DNA of 64,000 nucleotides from Candidatus Enterococcus stercoripullorum (GCA_019120335.1 DWVH01000069.1:1-64000), one strand, 5' to 3'. Positions 49,959 through 59,423 are shown, counted from the first letter of the stretch. The notes: generated by a model from the sequence alone, not told the origin. Translations and numbers: made by a program.

Positions 49959-52388
49959 ATGTCGGAACGTCAAGTAATGACACGTGATGAATTTATTGAA
50001 GATTTAAGAAAAAGATTAAGAGAAAATTTTGCGATGGAAATTGAAACAGCAACACCAAATGAGCTGTTTGTTGCTATTGGTCAAATTGTACGAGCAAGCT
50101 ATGCGGATTCATGGCATCGTACACGTCAACGTTATTTAGAGCATAAACAAAAACAATCTTATTATTTTTCTATTGAGTTTTTGCCAGGACGCATGTTGAA
50201 GAGTAATTTATTAAGCTTAGGTATGTTGGATATGGTGCGTGATACAGTAGAAGATTTTGGCTTTGACTTTGATGATGTCCTTCGTGTCGAAAATGATATG
50301 GCTTTAGGAAATGGTGGCTTAGGTCGTTTAGCATCTTGTTTCTTAGATTGTTTGGCTTCACGTGAATTACCAGGTAACGGTAATGGAATTCGTTATGACT
50401 ATGGTTTGTTCAAACAACAATTTGTTGACGGATATCAAGTCGAATTGCCGGATGCTTGGTTAAAGAGTGGCAATGTATGGGAAGTTCGTCGTGAAAGCGA
50501 ATCAGTTAACGTCCATTTCGGTGGTAACGTTTATATGAAACCAATGCCTGATGGTAGTTTAAAACCAGTTGCTGAAAACGAACGAATCTTAAAAGCTGTG
50601 CCATATGATACAGGTGTTGTTGGTTATGAAAATGATACAGTAAATACTTTACGTCTATGGAGTGTAGAAATTCCAGCCTCTGAAGAAGGAAAATATCGTA
50701 GTATTGAAGAACGACGGATGGTTGAAGATTTAACAGCTGTATTGTATCCAGATGATTCCAACGAACAAGGTCGTTTAACTCGTTTGACGCAAGAGTATTT
50801 CTTTGTTTCAGCAGGGATTCAAAGTATTATTCGTTACTATAAGAAAACGAAAATGCCAATTAGTCGCATCAATGAATATATTGCTATTCACATTAATGAT
50901 ACGCACCCTGCCTTATGTGTACCTGAAATGATGCGTATTTTACTTGATGAATTCGATCTATCATGGGAAAAAGCTTGGGGATTAACAGTAAGTATGATGA
51001 GCTATACAAATCATACTATCATGCAAGAAGCGCTTGAAAAATGGCCTGTTTCAATGGTGAAATATCACTTGCCTCGAATGTATCAAATCATTGAAGAAAT
51101 TGATCGTCGTTTTGTGACAAATTTACAAGGTTTATACCCAGATGATTTAATTCAACGTACACGTATTATTCAAGGAGACCAAATTCATATGGCGAACTTG
51201 AGTATTATTGGTAGTCATAGTACAAATGGTGTGGCTAAACTTCACTCTGACTTATTAAAATCAGTGGTATTGCATGATTTTTATGTACTATATCCTGAAC
51301 GTTTTAATAATAAAACAAATGGGATTACACAAAGACGTTGGTTACAATTATCTAATGAACCTTTAGCTAATCTATTAGATGAAACGATTGGCACTTCATG
51401 GCGTAAAGAACCAACGGACTTGCAAATGTTGATGAATTATTATGATGATGACCGTGTATTGGAATTATTAGCCGATGCCAAACATAAAAATAAAGTTCGT
51501 CTTGCTAAATACATCAAAGAAACTTGCAACATTGAGGTTAATCCAAATGCTGTTTTTGATGTACAAATTAAACGTCTACATGCTTATAAACGTCAATTAT
51601 TGAATTTATTGCATATTGTGAAATGTTACTTAGATTTAAAAGATGATCCAAATCGTGATTTTGTACCACGTGTCTGGATTTTTGGTGCAAAAGCTGCTCC
51701 AAGCTACACATATGCGAAATCAATTATTAAAGCAATTAATGAAACAGCCAATTTAATCAATAACGATCCAGATATTGGCGATAAGATGAAGATTGTTTTC
51801 TTACCAAACTACAATGTTTCGCTTGCCGAAATCATTATTCCAGCAGCAGATGTCAGTGAACAAATTTCGCTAGCAACTAAAGAAGCTTCTGGTACAAGTA
51901 ATATGAAATTAATGGCAAATGGTGCTGTAACAATGGCAACGATGGATGGCGCAAACGTTGAGATTCGCGATTATGTAGGTGCCGATAATATTTATGTCTT
52001 TGGTTTAACAGAAGATGAAGTTTATCGTTATTATGAAAAAGGGGATTATTCTGCTCAAGCCATTTACGATCAAGATCCAGTCGTTCGTCGTGTGCTAAAT
52101 GCCTTTGTAGATGGTACGATTCCAAATATTCAACGTGAAGGTCAAGAAATTTTTGATTCTCTATTGAAATATAATGATGAATTCTTCTTATTAAAAGATT
52201 TTGAACCTTATTGTAAAGTTCAAGAACAAGTCAGTCAAGATTATTTAGATCAAACAAAATGGCGTAAGATGAGCTTGACGAATACTGCAAAATCTGGTAT
52301 CTTCTCTGCTGACTACACAGTAATGAAATATGCTGAAGATATCTGGCAAATTGAACCAGTGAACCTTTATAAGGAAAAGAGGAATTAA
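49959..52388 (+). CDS. glgP: glycogen/maltodextrin phosphorylase
   Basis: PLP enzyme that releases glucose-1-phosphate from alpha-1,4-glucan ends. It shows DMALGNGGLGRLASCFLD near residue 100, IHINDTHPALCVPEMMR, and the PLP-lysine segment EASGTSNMKLMANGAVT. There are 809 residues. The ATG at 49959 follows GAGGGGG. The upstream extension to 49896 has no ribosome site. It follows glgA after an intercistronic hairpin. Confidence 0.95.
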   Translation: MSERQVMTRDEFIEDLRKRLRENFAMEIETATPNELFVAIGQIVRASYADSWHRTRQRYLEHKQKQSYYFSIEFLPGRMLKSNLLSLGMLDMVRDTVEDFGFDFDDVLRVENDMALGNGGLGRLASCFLDCLASRELPGNGNGIRYDYGLFKQQFVDGYQVELPDAWLKSGNVWEVRRESESVNVHFGGNVYMKPMPDGSLKPVAENERILKAVPYDTGVVGYENDTVNTLRLWSVEIPASEEGKYRSIEERRMVEDLTAVLYPDDSNEQGRLTRLTQEYFFVSAGIQSIIRYYKKTKMPISRINEYIAIHINDTHPALCVPEMMRILLDEFDLSWEKAWGLTVSMMSYTNHTIMQEALEKWPVSMVKYHLPRMYQIIEEIDRRFVTNLQGLYPDDLIQRTRIIQGDQIHMANLSIIGSHSTNGVAKLHSDLLKSVVLHDFYVLYPERFNNKTNGITQRRWLQLSNEPLANLLDETIGTSWRKEPTDLQMLMNYYDDDRVLELLADAKHKNKVRLAKYIKETCNIEVNPNAVFDVQIKRLHAYKRQLLNLLHIVKCYLDLKDDPNRDFVPRVWIFGAKAAPSYTYAKSIIKAINETANLINNDPDIGDKMKIVFLPNYNVSLAEIIIPAADVSEQISLATKEASGTSNMKLMANGAVTMATMDGANVEIRDYVGADNIYVFGLTEDEVYRYYEKGDYSAQAIYDQDPVVRRVLNAFVDGTIPNIQREGQEIFDSLLKYNDEFFLLKDFEPYCKVQEQVSQDYLDQTKWRKMSLTNTAKSGIFSADYTVMKYAEDIWQIEPVNLYKEKRN

Positions 52389-52392
52389 GATT

Positions 52393-54204
52393 TTGGAGAT
52401 TTATTACAATCCTTGGTCCAGTAAATATAAACGACCATTTGGAGCAGTTGAAAAAGGAAAAGTGGTTAGTTTCACGATACGGGTTAGCGAGCTGGATGTG
52501 CACCGTGTTAGTTTAGCCATTCATAAAGATGGACATGAAAATCAGCAAATAGATATGCATAAGATTGATAAGAGTCTTTATCAATGTCAATTTAAATTAG
52601 ATAAAGAAGCCGGGCTCTACTACTATTCATTTGAGATTATTTATCAAGAAAACGGAGAAGTTCATAGCGTTTATTATGGTTCTAATGAGCTCGGTGGTGT
52701 CGGTCAAATTTATGATTGTGCGGAATCTGTATGGGATTATCAACTAACATGCTTTAATCAAAAAGATGAAGCACCAAAATGGTATCGTGAAAGTATCTTT
52801 TATCAAATTTTTCCTGATCGTTTTTTTAATGGCAACGAGAATGGTGTAATTAATCAACCAAAACCAAATAGTTTCATCTATGGGCAAACGCAAGATGAAC
52901 CAATGTATATAAAAAATTCTGATGGAGAAGTAGTTCGTTGGGATTTTTATGGTGGTAATTTAAAAGGGATTATGAAGAAAATTCCTTATCTAAAAAAATT
53001 AGGTGTGAATGCTCTTTATCTGAATCCGATTTTTGAAGCTCGTAGTAACCATCGCTATGATACAGCTGATTATTTTAAGATTGATTCTGTCTTAGGAACG
53101 GACGAAGATTTTGTAGCACTAGTGAATGAGTTGCACAAAAATGATATGCACTTGATTTTAGATGGTGTCTTTAGTCATGTGGGCCGTCATAGTCAATATT
53201 TTAACTATGACGGTGCATACGGCAAACATAATGGTGCTGCACGTAATCCGCATAGTTTGTATTTTAGTTGGTTTGAATTTGATCATTATCCAGATAGATA
53301 TCGCTCATGGTGGGGCATAAAGGATTTACCGCAAATCAATAAAGAAGATGAAAGTTTTCAAGATTTTATTTTTAAAGCAGATGAAAGCGTGGTTGCTCAC
53401 TGGTTGGATAAAGGAATTGATGGTTGGCGTCTAGATGTTGCAGATGAACTTCCGGACGAATTTATTCAAGGGATTCGTCATCAATTAAATCATTTTAAAG
53501 ATAAAGTACTAATTGGTGAAGTATGGGAAGATGCCTCCAACAAGGTTTCCTATAATACGCGCCGAAAATATATCCTTGGTGATCATTTGCATAGTGTGAT
53601 GAACTATCCTTTTAGAGATGCAGTATTAGACTTATTAAATCATCAAAAAACCCCTAAACAAATTGCGCATCGCTTTATGCAGTTATATGAAAATTATCCT
53701 CGTGATATTTTCTATAATTTGTTTAATAATTTAGGCACACATGATACCGAACGAATCGCGACAATGCTTCATGAAGATGTGAAAAAATTAGAACAAGCTG
53801 TGGCAATGATGATGTATGTACCTGGCGTGCCTTGTGTATATTATGGCGATGAGGCTGGGTTAACTGGTTGCAAAGATCCACAAAATCGGAAATTTTATCC
53901 GTGGGAAAATGTGAATGAAGCAAGTTATCAGATTTATCATCGTTGGATTAGTCATCGCAATGCTCAAAAAGTATTAGTTGATGGAGAATTTGCGCTGTTT
54001 TATGATGAAAATATTTTTGGCATTGTGCGATTTAACCAGAAAAAGATGAGTATTCTTCTTCTTAATCTTTCTTCTGTCAATCAAACCGTGAAGTTAGAAC
54101 AACTGACTACCTTAAACCTTCCTGAAGAACAGTTCGATATTTTTGCGAAATTAGTGGGCGATGTGGTGTTATTGCCGCATACCACCGAGTTTATTACGAA
54201 ATAA
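52393..54204 (+). CDS. GH13 neopullulanase/maltogenic-amylase-like enzyme
   Basis: Intracellular glycosidase without a signal peptide, predicted to hydrolyse maltodextrins or branched limit dextrins. The N-terminal 130 residues look like a CBM34-type dimerisation domain. The barrel carries DGVFSHVGRHS, GWRLDVADE (nucleophile Asp at about 347), IGEVWED (Glu at about 375) and GTHDTERI (Asp at about 449). There are 603 residues. The start is TTG after GAGGAA, five bases after glgP. In lactobacilli a similar gene closes the operon before pgm, but no pgm gene follows here. Confidence 0.88.
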   Translation: MEIYYNPWSSKYKRPFGAVEKGKVVSFTIRVSELDVHRVSLAIHKDGHENQQIDMHKIDKSLYQCQFKLDKEAGLYYYSFEIIYQENGEVHSVYYGSNELGGVGQIYDCAESVWDYQLTCFNQKDEAPKWYRESIFYQIFPDRFFNGNENGVINQPKPNSFIYGQTQDEPMYIKNSDGEVVRWDFYGGNLKGIMKKIPYLKKLGVNALYLNPIFEARSNHRYDTADYFKIDSVLGTDEDFVALVNELHKNDMHLILDGVFSHVGRHSQYFNYDGAYGKHNGAARNPHSLYFSWFEFDHYPDRYRSWWGIKDLPQINKEDESFQDFIFKADESVVAHWLDKGIDGWRLDVADELPDEFIQGIRHQLNHFKDKVLIGEVWEDASNKVSYNTRRKYILGDHLHSVMNYPFRDAVLDLLNHQKTPKQIAHRFMQLYENYPRDIFYNLFNNLGTHDTERIATMLHEDVKKLEQAVAMMMYVPGVPCVYYGDEAGLTGCKDPQNRKFYPWENVNEASYQIYHRWISHRNAQKVLVDGEFALFYDENIFGIVRFNQKKMSILLLNLSSVNQTVKLEQLTTLNLPEEQFDIFAKLVGDVVLLPHTTEFITK

Positions 54205-54210
54205 TCTTTT

Positions 54211-54258
54211 CAACCTTTGGAAACGCGATGTTAATGCTTGTTTTCAGAGGTTGTTTTT
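54211..54258 (+). terminator. terminator at the end of the glycogen operon
   Basis: CAACCTTTGGAAAC (54211-54224) pairs with GTTTTCAGAGGTTG (54240-54253) with two wobble pairs and is followed by TTTTT. Confidence 0.8.
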
Positions 54259-54322
54259 GTCCGCTTATTTTTTTTGCTCAGATATTTTGTTATAATGAAC
54301 GAAAAGGAATGGAGCAATTTTC

Positions 54323-54754
54323 ATGAGGGAAATGATTAGAAATAGAAATGCGATTGTTGAATACGGTCTTCATGACAGCAGAATTAAGAAAATTACTTTT
54401 GCGGATGATCATCTGGTTTTTAATATAGATAAAGTTTTTTACCTTTCTTCGAGTGGGGAAGAACATGGATTTGAAGCAGAAGTTATTTTTACAAAGTGCA
54501 ATTTGGAAGATTGTTGGGTTTTGGTTTACGATGGTGTACTTTCAGAGGAAAAGTTTTCAGGACAAAGGATAGCCATGCAGGACTTTATTCAACAGTACGA
54601 TCATCAAGAATTTGAAATTATCACTGAGTTGCATAATGGCTATTCCACATTTTTTGTTGGCTGGCTATGGAAAAATCAAATTCCTGTATCTGCTCAAGTA
54701 GAAATATTTAATTATGGTGAAATGATTATCCGAATCGGGAAGCAGGTTTTTTAG
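54323..54754 (+). CDS. hypothetical protein, unknown family
   Basis: A 143-residue soluble acidic protein beginning MREMIRNRNAIVEYGLHDSRIKKITFADDHLVFNIDKVFYL. It has a beta-rich pattern and a DCWVLVYDGVL segment. There is no signal peptide or membrane segment. The ATG follows AAAGGAATGGAG. A TGTTATAAT extended -10 sits 27 bases upstream. The pattern of short strands resembles small immunity-type or DUF proteins, but no family is recognised and no toxin gene is adjacent. Its strand and promoter suggest a separate unit. Confidence 0.6.
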   Translation: MREMIRNRNAIVEYGLHDSRIKKITFADDHLVFNIDKVFYLSSSGEEHGFEAEVIFTKCNLEDCWVLVYDGVLSEEKFSGQRIAMQDFIQQYDHQEFEIITELHNGYSTFFVGWLWKNQIPVSAQVEIFNYGEMIIRIGKQVF

Positions 54755-54797
54755 ATAAAACTTTTTGAATTAACGAATAAAGTAAGGGGGCATCACG

Positions 54798-55424
54798 ATG
54801 ATAGATACAATCATTTATGATATGGGCAACGTATTAATTGAATGGAACCCAGAGAAATTTTTACATTTAATTGAAACAGATGAAGCGCGAATTGCCAAGC
54901 TAAGAACAGCTATTTTTACTTCGGGTTATTGGCCAAGACAAGATACCGGTGAATTAGATGCAGATAAAGCCTATCATATGTCTTTGGCGCTTTTGGATGA
55001 CTCTTATCAAGAAAGTTTACGACAAATTTATTATCATTGGTATGAGTATGCAGATGTTTTTACCAAAATGCAAGACTATGCGCAAGAATTAAAAAAGCAA
55101 GGATATAAACTTTTTGTGCTCTCAAATACTGCAGCATCCTATTATGATTTAGCAAAAAATGGCTATTTACCCATTGATGAAATCTTGGACGGAAAAGTAT
55201 TATCTTATGAAGTAGAAATGGTGAAGCCTGATGTAGCAATTTATCAATATCTATTGGATAAATATGGGCTAGAGGCTCAAAATTGTGTGTTTTTAGATGA
55301 CATTAAAGGTAATATTGAAGCCGCACAAAGTTTGGGAATGCAAGGAATTCAAGTTATATCAGAGAACCAAGCTTTAGCAGATTTGAAAGTATTATTAAGT
55401 AAGTATGGAAGGTTGAGTGAATAA
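54798..55424 (+). CDS. HAD-superfamily phosphatase, YihX-like
   Basis: HAD hydrolase of 208 residues. The first motif is YDMGNVLIEWNP, with the nucleophile Asp and Gly in place of the second Asp. This is the DxGNV variant seen in YihX-type glucose-1-phosphate phosphatases. LFVLSNTAA forms motif II, KPDVAIYQYLL motif III and VFLDDIKGNIEAA motif IV. The cap is helical. It lies just after the glycogen genes, so a sugar-phosphate substrate is reasonable but unproven. The next gene starts one base after its stop. Confidence 0.8.
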   Translation: MIDTIIYDMGNVLIEWNPEKFLHLIETDEARIAKLRTAIFTSGYWPRQDTGELDADKAYHMSLALLDDSYQESLRQIYYHWYEYADVFTKMQDYAQELKKQGYKLFVLSNTAASYYDLAKNGYLPIDEILDGKVLSYEVEMVKPDVAIYQYLLDKYGLEAQNCVFLDDIKGNIEAAQSLGMQGIQVISENQALADLKVLLSKYGRLSE

Positions 55425-55835
55425 ATGATTCGAGCAATTAATCACGATATTTTCTTTTTACAACAACCTAGTCAACGTGCAACGGCTCAGGATAAACCGC
55501 ATGCGCAAGATTTGTTGGACACACTTCAAGCAAATCAGGAGAGATGTGTCGGATTAGCTGCGAATATGATTGGTGTTCAAAAGCAGATTATCGCTATCCA
55601 AACGCCTCTTGGACCCGCTGTGATGTATAATCCAAAAATTGTAAAAAAAGAAAATCCATATGAGACTGAGGAAGGCTGTCTATCATTAGTCGGTGTACGG
55701 CCCACCGTTCGTTATCAAAAAATTGAAGTGGTTTATTTTAACGATCAATTTAAAAAACAACGAGCTACCTTTACTGATTTTACAGCACAAATTATCCAAC
55801 ATGAAATCGATCATTGTAAAGGAATCTTAATTTAA
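55425..55835 (+). CDS. peptide deformylase-like protein, non-canonical motif I
   Basis: The 136 residues belong to the peptide deformylase family. The metal-site motifs EEGCLSL (Cys85) and QHEIDH (His126, Glu127, His130) are intact. Motif I reads GLAANMIG, with Met48 where canonical enzymes have Gln, the residue that stabilises the reaction intermediate. It is therefore more likely a paralogue of Def with altered or reduced activity than the essential enzyme. The ATG immediately follows the HAD stop, so the two are coupled. Confidence 0.8.
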   Translation: MIRAINHDIFFLQQPSQRATAQDKPHAQDLLDTLQANQERCVGLAANMIGVQKQIIAIQTPLGPAVMYNPKIVKKENPYETEEGCLSLVGVRPTVRYQKIEVVYFNDQFKKQRATFTDFTAQIIQHEIDHCKGILI

Positions 55836-55847
55836 GTAGGTGAAAAA

Positions 55848-56321
55848 ATGCGTCGAAAAGATCGAGAAGTGACCGAATTAGCTCAAATAGAAGAGATATT
55901 AGAAAAAGGCAAAGTCGTGCATTTAGGCATGATTGATGGTGATTTTCCTTATATCGTCCCCTTAAATTATGGCTATCAATGGCAAAATGAACAACTTATT
56001 TTGTATATGCATGGGTCTAAGGCAGGCAGAAAGTTTGATGTGATTGCCCATAATCCTAATGTTTTTATCGAAATTACCGCGGATGTTGAAGCCATCGATG
56101 GAGGCGATAATCCATGTAAGTATTCTACTGCCTTTGGTTCATTGATGGGAGAAGGGCAAGCATACATTGTGACTGATTCACAAGAAAAGATACGAGCGAT
56201 GGAATGTCTGATGAAAACACAAACGAACCGCAATTTTGAATTTGATGAAAAAATGTTCGGTCGTGTTCAAGTGATAAAGGTGATTATCCAAAATTATTCG
56301 GCAAAACGTCATGAAAAGTAA
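55848..56321 (+). CDS. pyridoxamine-phosphate-oxidase-like (NimA-type) flavoprotein
   Basis: Split-barrel FMN-binding protein of 157 residues. The pattern MRRKDREVTELAQIEEILEKGKVVHLGMIDGDFPYIVPLNYGY and YMHGSKAGRKFDVI is typical of the family annotated as nitroimidazole reductase-like. The Bacteroides Nim proteins reduce nitroimidazoles, but the enterococcal relatives are not characterised. It follows the deformylase-like gene by 12 bases, in an apparent operon with the HAD gene. Confidence 0.8.
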   Translation: MRRKDREVTELAQIEEILEKGKVVHLGMIDGDFPYIVPLNYGYQWQNEQLILYMHGSKAGRKFDVIAHNPNVFIEITADVEAIDGGDNPCKYSTAFGSLMGEGQAYIVTDSQEKIRAMECLMKTQTNRNFEFDEKMFGRVQVIKVIIQNYSAKRHEK

Positions 56322-56405
56322 CAAAGGCAGATTCATTTCATCTTGAGAATTTTTGTGATAGAATAAATAAGAAATGTAATTAAATGTAATAATTGGAGGA
56401 TTATC

Positions 56406-57368
56406 ATGGATTTTAAAAATTCAAAAGTAGCCATTGTCGGTATCGGTAATGTAGGTGCGACAACTGCTTATAGTATTATTAGTCAAGGATTATGTGCTGA
56501 GGTTGTGTTAATCGATGTAAATAAAGAAAAAGCCTATGCCGAAGCGATGGACTTACAACAATCCATTCATTTTTTAAATCGAAATATTAAGGTAACAGCT
56601 GGGGAATATAGTGATTGTAAAGATGCAGATATCGTGATTATCACGGCTTCAGCACCTATGCCTAAAGAATCTAATGACCGTTTGAAGATGTTAGCACCAA
56701 GTATTAAAATTATGACTAGCATTGTTAATAGTGTGATGGTCTCTGGTTTTGATGGTATCTTTTTAATCGTTTCAAACCCAGTGGATATTATGACTTATTA
56801 TGTACGTAAATTATCTGGTCTACCCGCTCATCGTGTGATTGGTAGTGGTACAACTGTTGATAGTGCCCGCTTAAGTTGTGAATTAGGCGCAATGTATGAT
56901 TTGGATTCTAAGAGTGTTCAAGCTTTTGTTATTGGTGAGCATGGGGATAGCGAAATGGTGGCTTGGAGTAGTGCAACCATTGGCGGTAAGAAGGTAGAAG
57001 ATGTTCTAGCTGATAATGCGACTCGCACAAAAGATGTGACGAAAGATATTTTATTACAAAAAACGATCAAAGCTGGTTGGGAAATTTTTAATCGTAAAGG
57101 GAATACTTGTTACGGTATTGCGGCTGCGACAACGGCTATTGCAAAATCGATTCTCTTTAACGAAAACCGTATCTATCCAGTAACTGTTGAATTAAATGGG
57201 GAATATGGTGTTGAGAAAGCTTTCTTAAGTGTACCAACAATTATTGATTCAACAGGTGCCAAAGAAATTGTGGAAATTAAATTAACCGATGAAGAATTAG
57301 CTGGATTACAAAAATCAGCACAATTATTACAAGCTTTTTATCCACAATTAGATAGTTACGAGGCTTAA
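56406..57368 (+). CDS. L-lactate/2-hydroxyacid dehydrogenase family protein
   Basis: NAD-dependent dehydrogenase of 320 residues. It shows GIGNVGAT and IDVN (NAD binding), the catalytic His179 in GEHGDSE, Arg155 in SARL, and Asp152. In the specificity loop, the position normally Gln in lactate dehydrogenases is Met85, and the loop is ASAPMPKESNDR. The enzyme may thus prefer a larger 2-keto acid or act as a secondary LDH. The ATG follows TTGGAGGA. The next gene starts two bases after its stop. Confidence 0.85.
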   Translation: MDFKNSKVAIVGIGNVGATTAYSIISQGLCAEVVLIDVNKEKAYAEAMDLQQSIHFLNRNIKVTAGEYSDCKDADIVIITASAPMPKESNDRLKMLAPSIKIMTSIVNSVMVSGFDGIFLIVSNPVDIMTYYVRKLSGLPAHRVIGSGTTVDSARLSCELGAMYDLDSKSVQAFVIGEHGDSEMVAWSSATIGGKKVEDVLADNATRTKDVTKDILLQKTIKAGWEIFNRKGNTCYGIAAATTAIAKSILFNENRIYPVTVELNGEYGVEKAFLSVPTIIDSTGAKEIVEIKLTDEELAGLQKSAQLLQAFYPQLDSYEA

Positions 57369-57369
57369 A

Positions 57370-57687
57370 ATGTTTCAAATTCAAAATTTTGAAAGCTATC
57401 AAAAATTATTAGATGAAAAACAAACTTTTCTTCTTTATGGCGAACAAGTCAATTGTAGTGTCTGTATGGCGGATTTTCCTAAGATTGAGCGATTGATTCA
57501 GCGTTATGAATTTCCTGCTTACTTTGTTGATTTAGAAAAAGTGCCGATGTTAAAAGGACAATTAAGTTTGTTTACTGCGCCAGTTGTGATTTTATTTCAC
57601 TCAGGCAAAGAATTTCATCGCCAGGCAAGAATAATTGATTTTAAACAATTAACGCAACAGCTTGAAAGACTATCGACTGTCCGCTAG
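57370..57687 (+). CDS. thioredoxin-family protein
   Basis: A small 105-residue thioredoxin-fold protein with CxxC (CSVC, Cys29 and Cys32) after FLLYGEQVN and a PVVILFHSGKEF strand carrying the cis-Pro. No signal peptide is visible, so it is cytosolic. It follows the dehydrogenase by two bases and is presumably co-translated. The partner protein is unknown. Confidence 0.8.
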   Translation: MFQIQNFESYQKLLDEKQTFLLYGEQVNCSVCMADFPKIERLIQRYEFPAYFVDLEKVPMLKGQLSLFTAPVVILFHSGKEFHRQARIIDFKQLTQQLERLSTVR

Positions 57688-57704
57688 CCGATTTTGGTTA
57701 GCGG
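57681..57704 (+). terminator. hairpin at the end of the thioredoxin-like gene
   Basis: CCGCTAGCC (57681-57689) pairs with GGTTAGCGG (57696-57704) with one wobble and is followed by a T-rich stretch. The TAG stop of the gene lies in the left arm. Confidence 0.6.
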
Positions 57705-57732
57705 TTATTTTCATGGAATCGAGGTTTTTAAA

Positions 57733-58053
57733 ATGATTGGCAACTATAAAATTATTACGCTATGTGGTAGTACACGCTTCAAAGATGAGTTCATAAAAGC
57801 ACAGAAGGATTTGACACTTAAAGGGAATATTGTGATTAGTGTGGGATTGTTTGGTCATTCAGGTGATGTTGAAGCTTGGGATGGTCAGACAAAAACGATG
57901 CTTGATGATATGCACAAGCGTAAAATCGATTTAGCAGATGAAATTTTTGTGATTAATGTTGGGGGCTATATTGGTAAGAGCACGGCCTCTGAAATTCAAT
58001 ATGCGCATGAGCATGGGAAAAAGGTCAATTATCTTGAACCTTTAACTGAATAA
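57733..58053 (+). CDS. nucleoside 2-deoxyribosyltransferase-like protein
   Basis: A 106-residue Rossmann-like protein with LCGSTRFKDEFIKAQ near the start, HSGDVEAWDG, LDDMHKRKIDLADEIFVINVGGYIGKSTASEI and HGKKVNYLE at the end. This is the compact form of the deoxyribosyltransferase/DUF4406-like fold. The ATG at 57733 follows GAGG by seven bases. The longer frame from 57694 has no ribosome site. The reaction is unproven. A role in nucleotide salvage is only suggested by fold. Confidence 0.7.
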   Translation: MIGNYKIITLCGSTRFKDEFIKAQKDLTLKGNIVISVGLFGHSGDVEAWDGQTKTMLDDMHKRKIDLADEIFVINVGGYIGKSTASEIQYAHEHGKKVNYLEPLTE

Positions 58054-58084
58054 GAAAAGTCGAAGTTTAGAAAGAAGATGACTT

Positions 58085-59423
58085 ATGGAAGAAGCAGTGA
58101 AAAAAAGAGCAGAAATCCATTATCGTAAAATGACGGAAATGCCAGTCAATAAGCTGATTTTATCTTTATGTGTACCAACGGTTATCAGCATGTTGATTAC
58201 AACGATTTATAATGCCGCAGATACTTATTTTGTTTCAAAAATTAGTGTTTCTGCTAGTGGTGCTGTGGGAATATTATTTAGCTTAATGGCGATTTTGCAG
58301 GCATTCGGTTTTATGTGTGGGCATGGTTCGGGTAGTTGGATCAGTCGTTTATTAGGTGCAAGAGAAATTGAACGAGCGCGCCAATATAGTACAACTGGTT
58401 TTGCGATGGCTTTTTTAATGGGCATTTTTTCTTGTTTCTTGGTCTTTGGTTGATTACTCCTTTGATGCGTTTTTTAGGGAGTACGCCAACTATTTTACCT
58501 TATGCGAAAAGTTACGATTTTTACATATTAATTGCGGTGCCTGCGTTTACAACTAGTTGTGTTATGAATAATATTTTGCGTTATGAAGGCTTGCGAAATT
58601 TGCGATGGTAGGACTTGTCACAGGTCAGGTATTAAATACGATTTTAGAACCCATCTTGATTTTTACATTTCATCTAGGAATTCAAGGCGCTGGTCTTTCT
58701 ACGGCTATTTCGCAGTATATAAGTATGTTTATCCTTTTTGCGATGTTTGCTCAAAAGCTTTCACAAAGTAGAATTGAATGGCGATATTTGATTTTTAGTC
58801 CAAAACTGATGTTAAATATTATTAAAAATAGTTTTCCAAGTTTAACACGTCAAGGTTTGAATAGTCTGTCTAATCTATGTTTGAATGTCCAAGCTGGTCT
58901 TTATGAAGATGCTTGTATTGCGGCGATGAGTATTGTGGCTAAGTGCATGCAATTGATGTTTTCTGTTTGTGTGGGGATTGAGCAAGGTTTCCAACCTGTA
59001 TCCTCTTTTAATTACGGGGCAAAAAAATTTCAACGGGTGAAACAAGGAATTCTTTTTACGTGGGGATTTTCAAGTTTAGTCATCGCTGTATTAAGTATTG
59101 CTAGCTTTATTTTCGCATCTGAATTGATTCATTTCTTCAGACATGATGCAGCGATATTAAGCATCGGTGTATTGGCACTGAGAATTTCTTGTGTGGCTCA
59201 ATTATTTTTACCACCTGTATCGATTGCCAATATGATTTTCCAAAGTACTGGTAATAGTGGGAAAGCAACCTTTTTAGCCTGTGCGCAAAATGGTTTGTTT
59301 TTCATTCCATTAATTTATCTATTGCCAAATATTTATGGTTTAATGGGAATCCAAATGGCCCAACCACTTGCATTTATTTCTTTACCGTTTCTATTAAGAT
59401 TTATCAAAGTTTTATGTCAATGA
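58085..59423 (+). pseudogene. MATE-family multidrug efflux transporter, two frameshifts
   Basis: Three frames in a row encode one MATE transporter. The first ends LMGIFSCFLVFG at 58453. The second runs LITPLMRFLGSTPTILPYAKSYDFYI to MNNILRYEG. The third runs KFAMVGLVTGQVLN to the C-terminus. One base appears missing near 58450 and another near 58595. The whole would be about 445 residues with 12 membrane segments. Two separate shifts make a sequencing artefact less likely than true decay. Confidence 0.85.
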
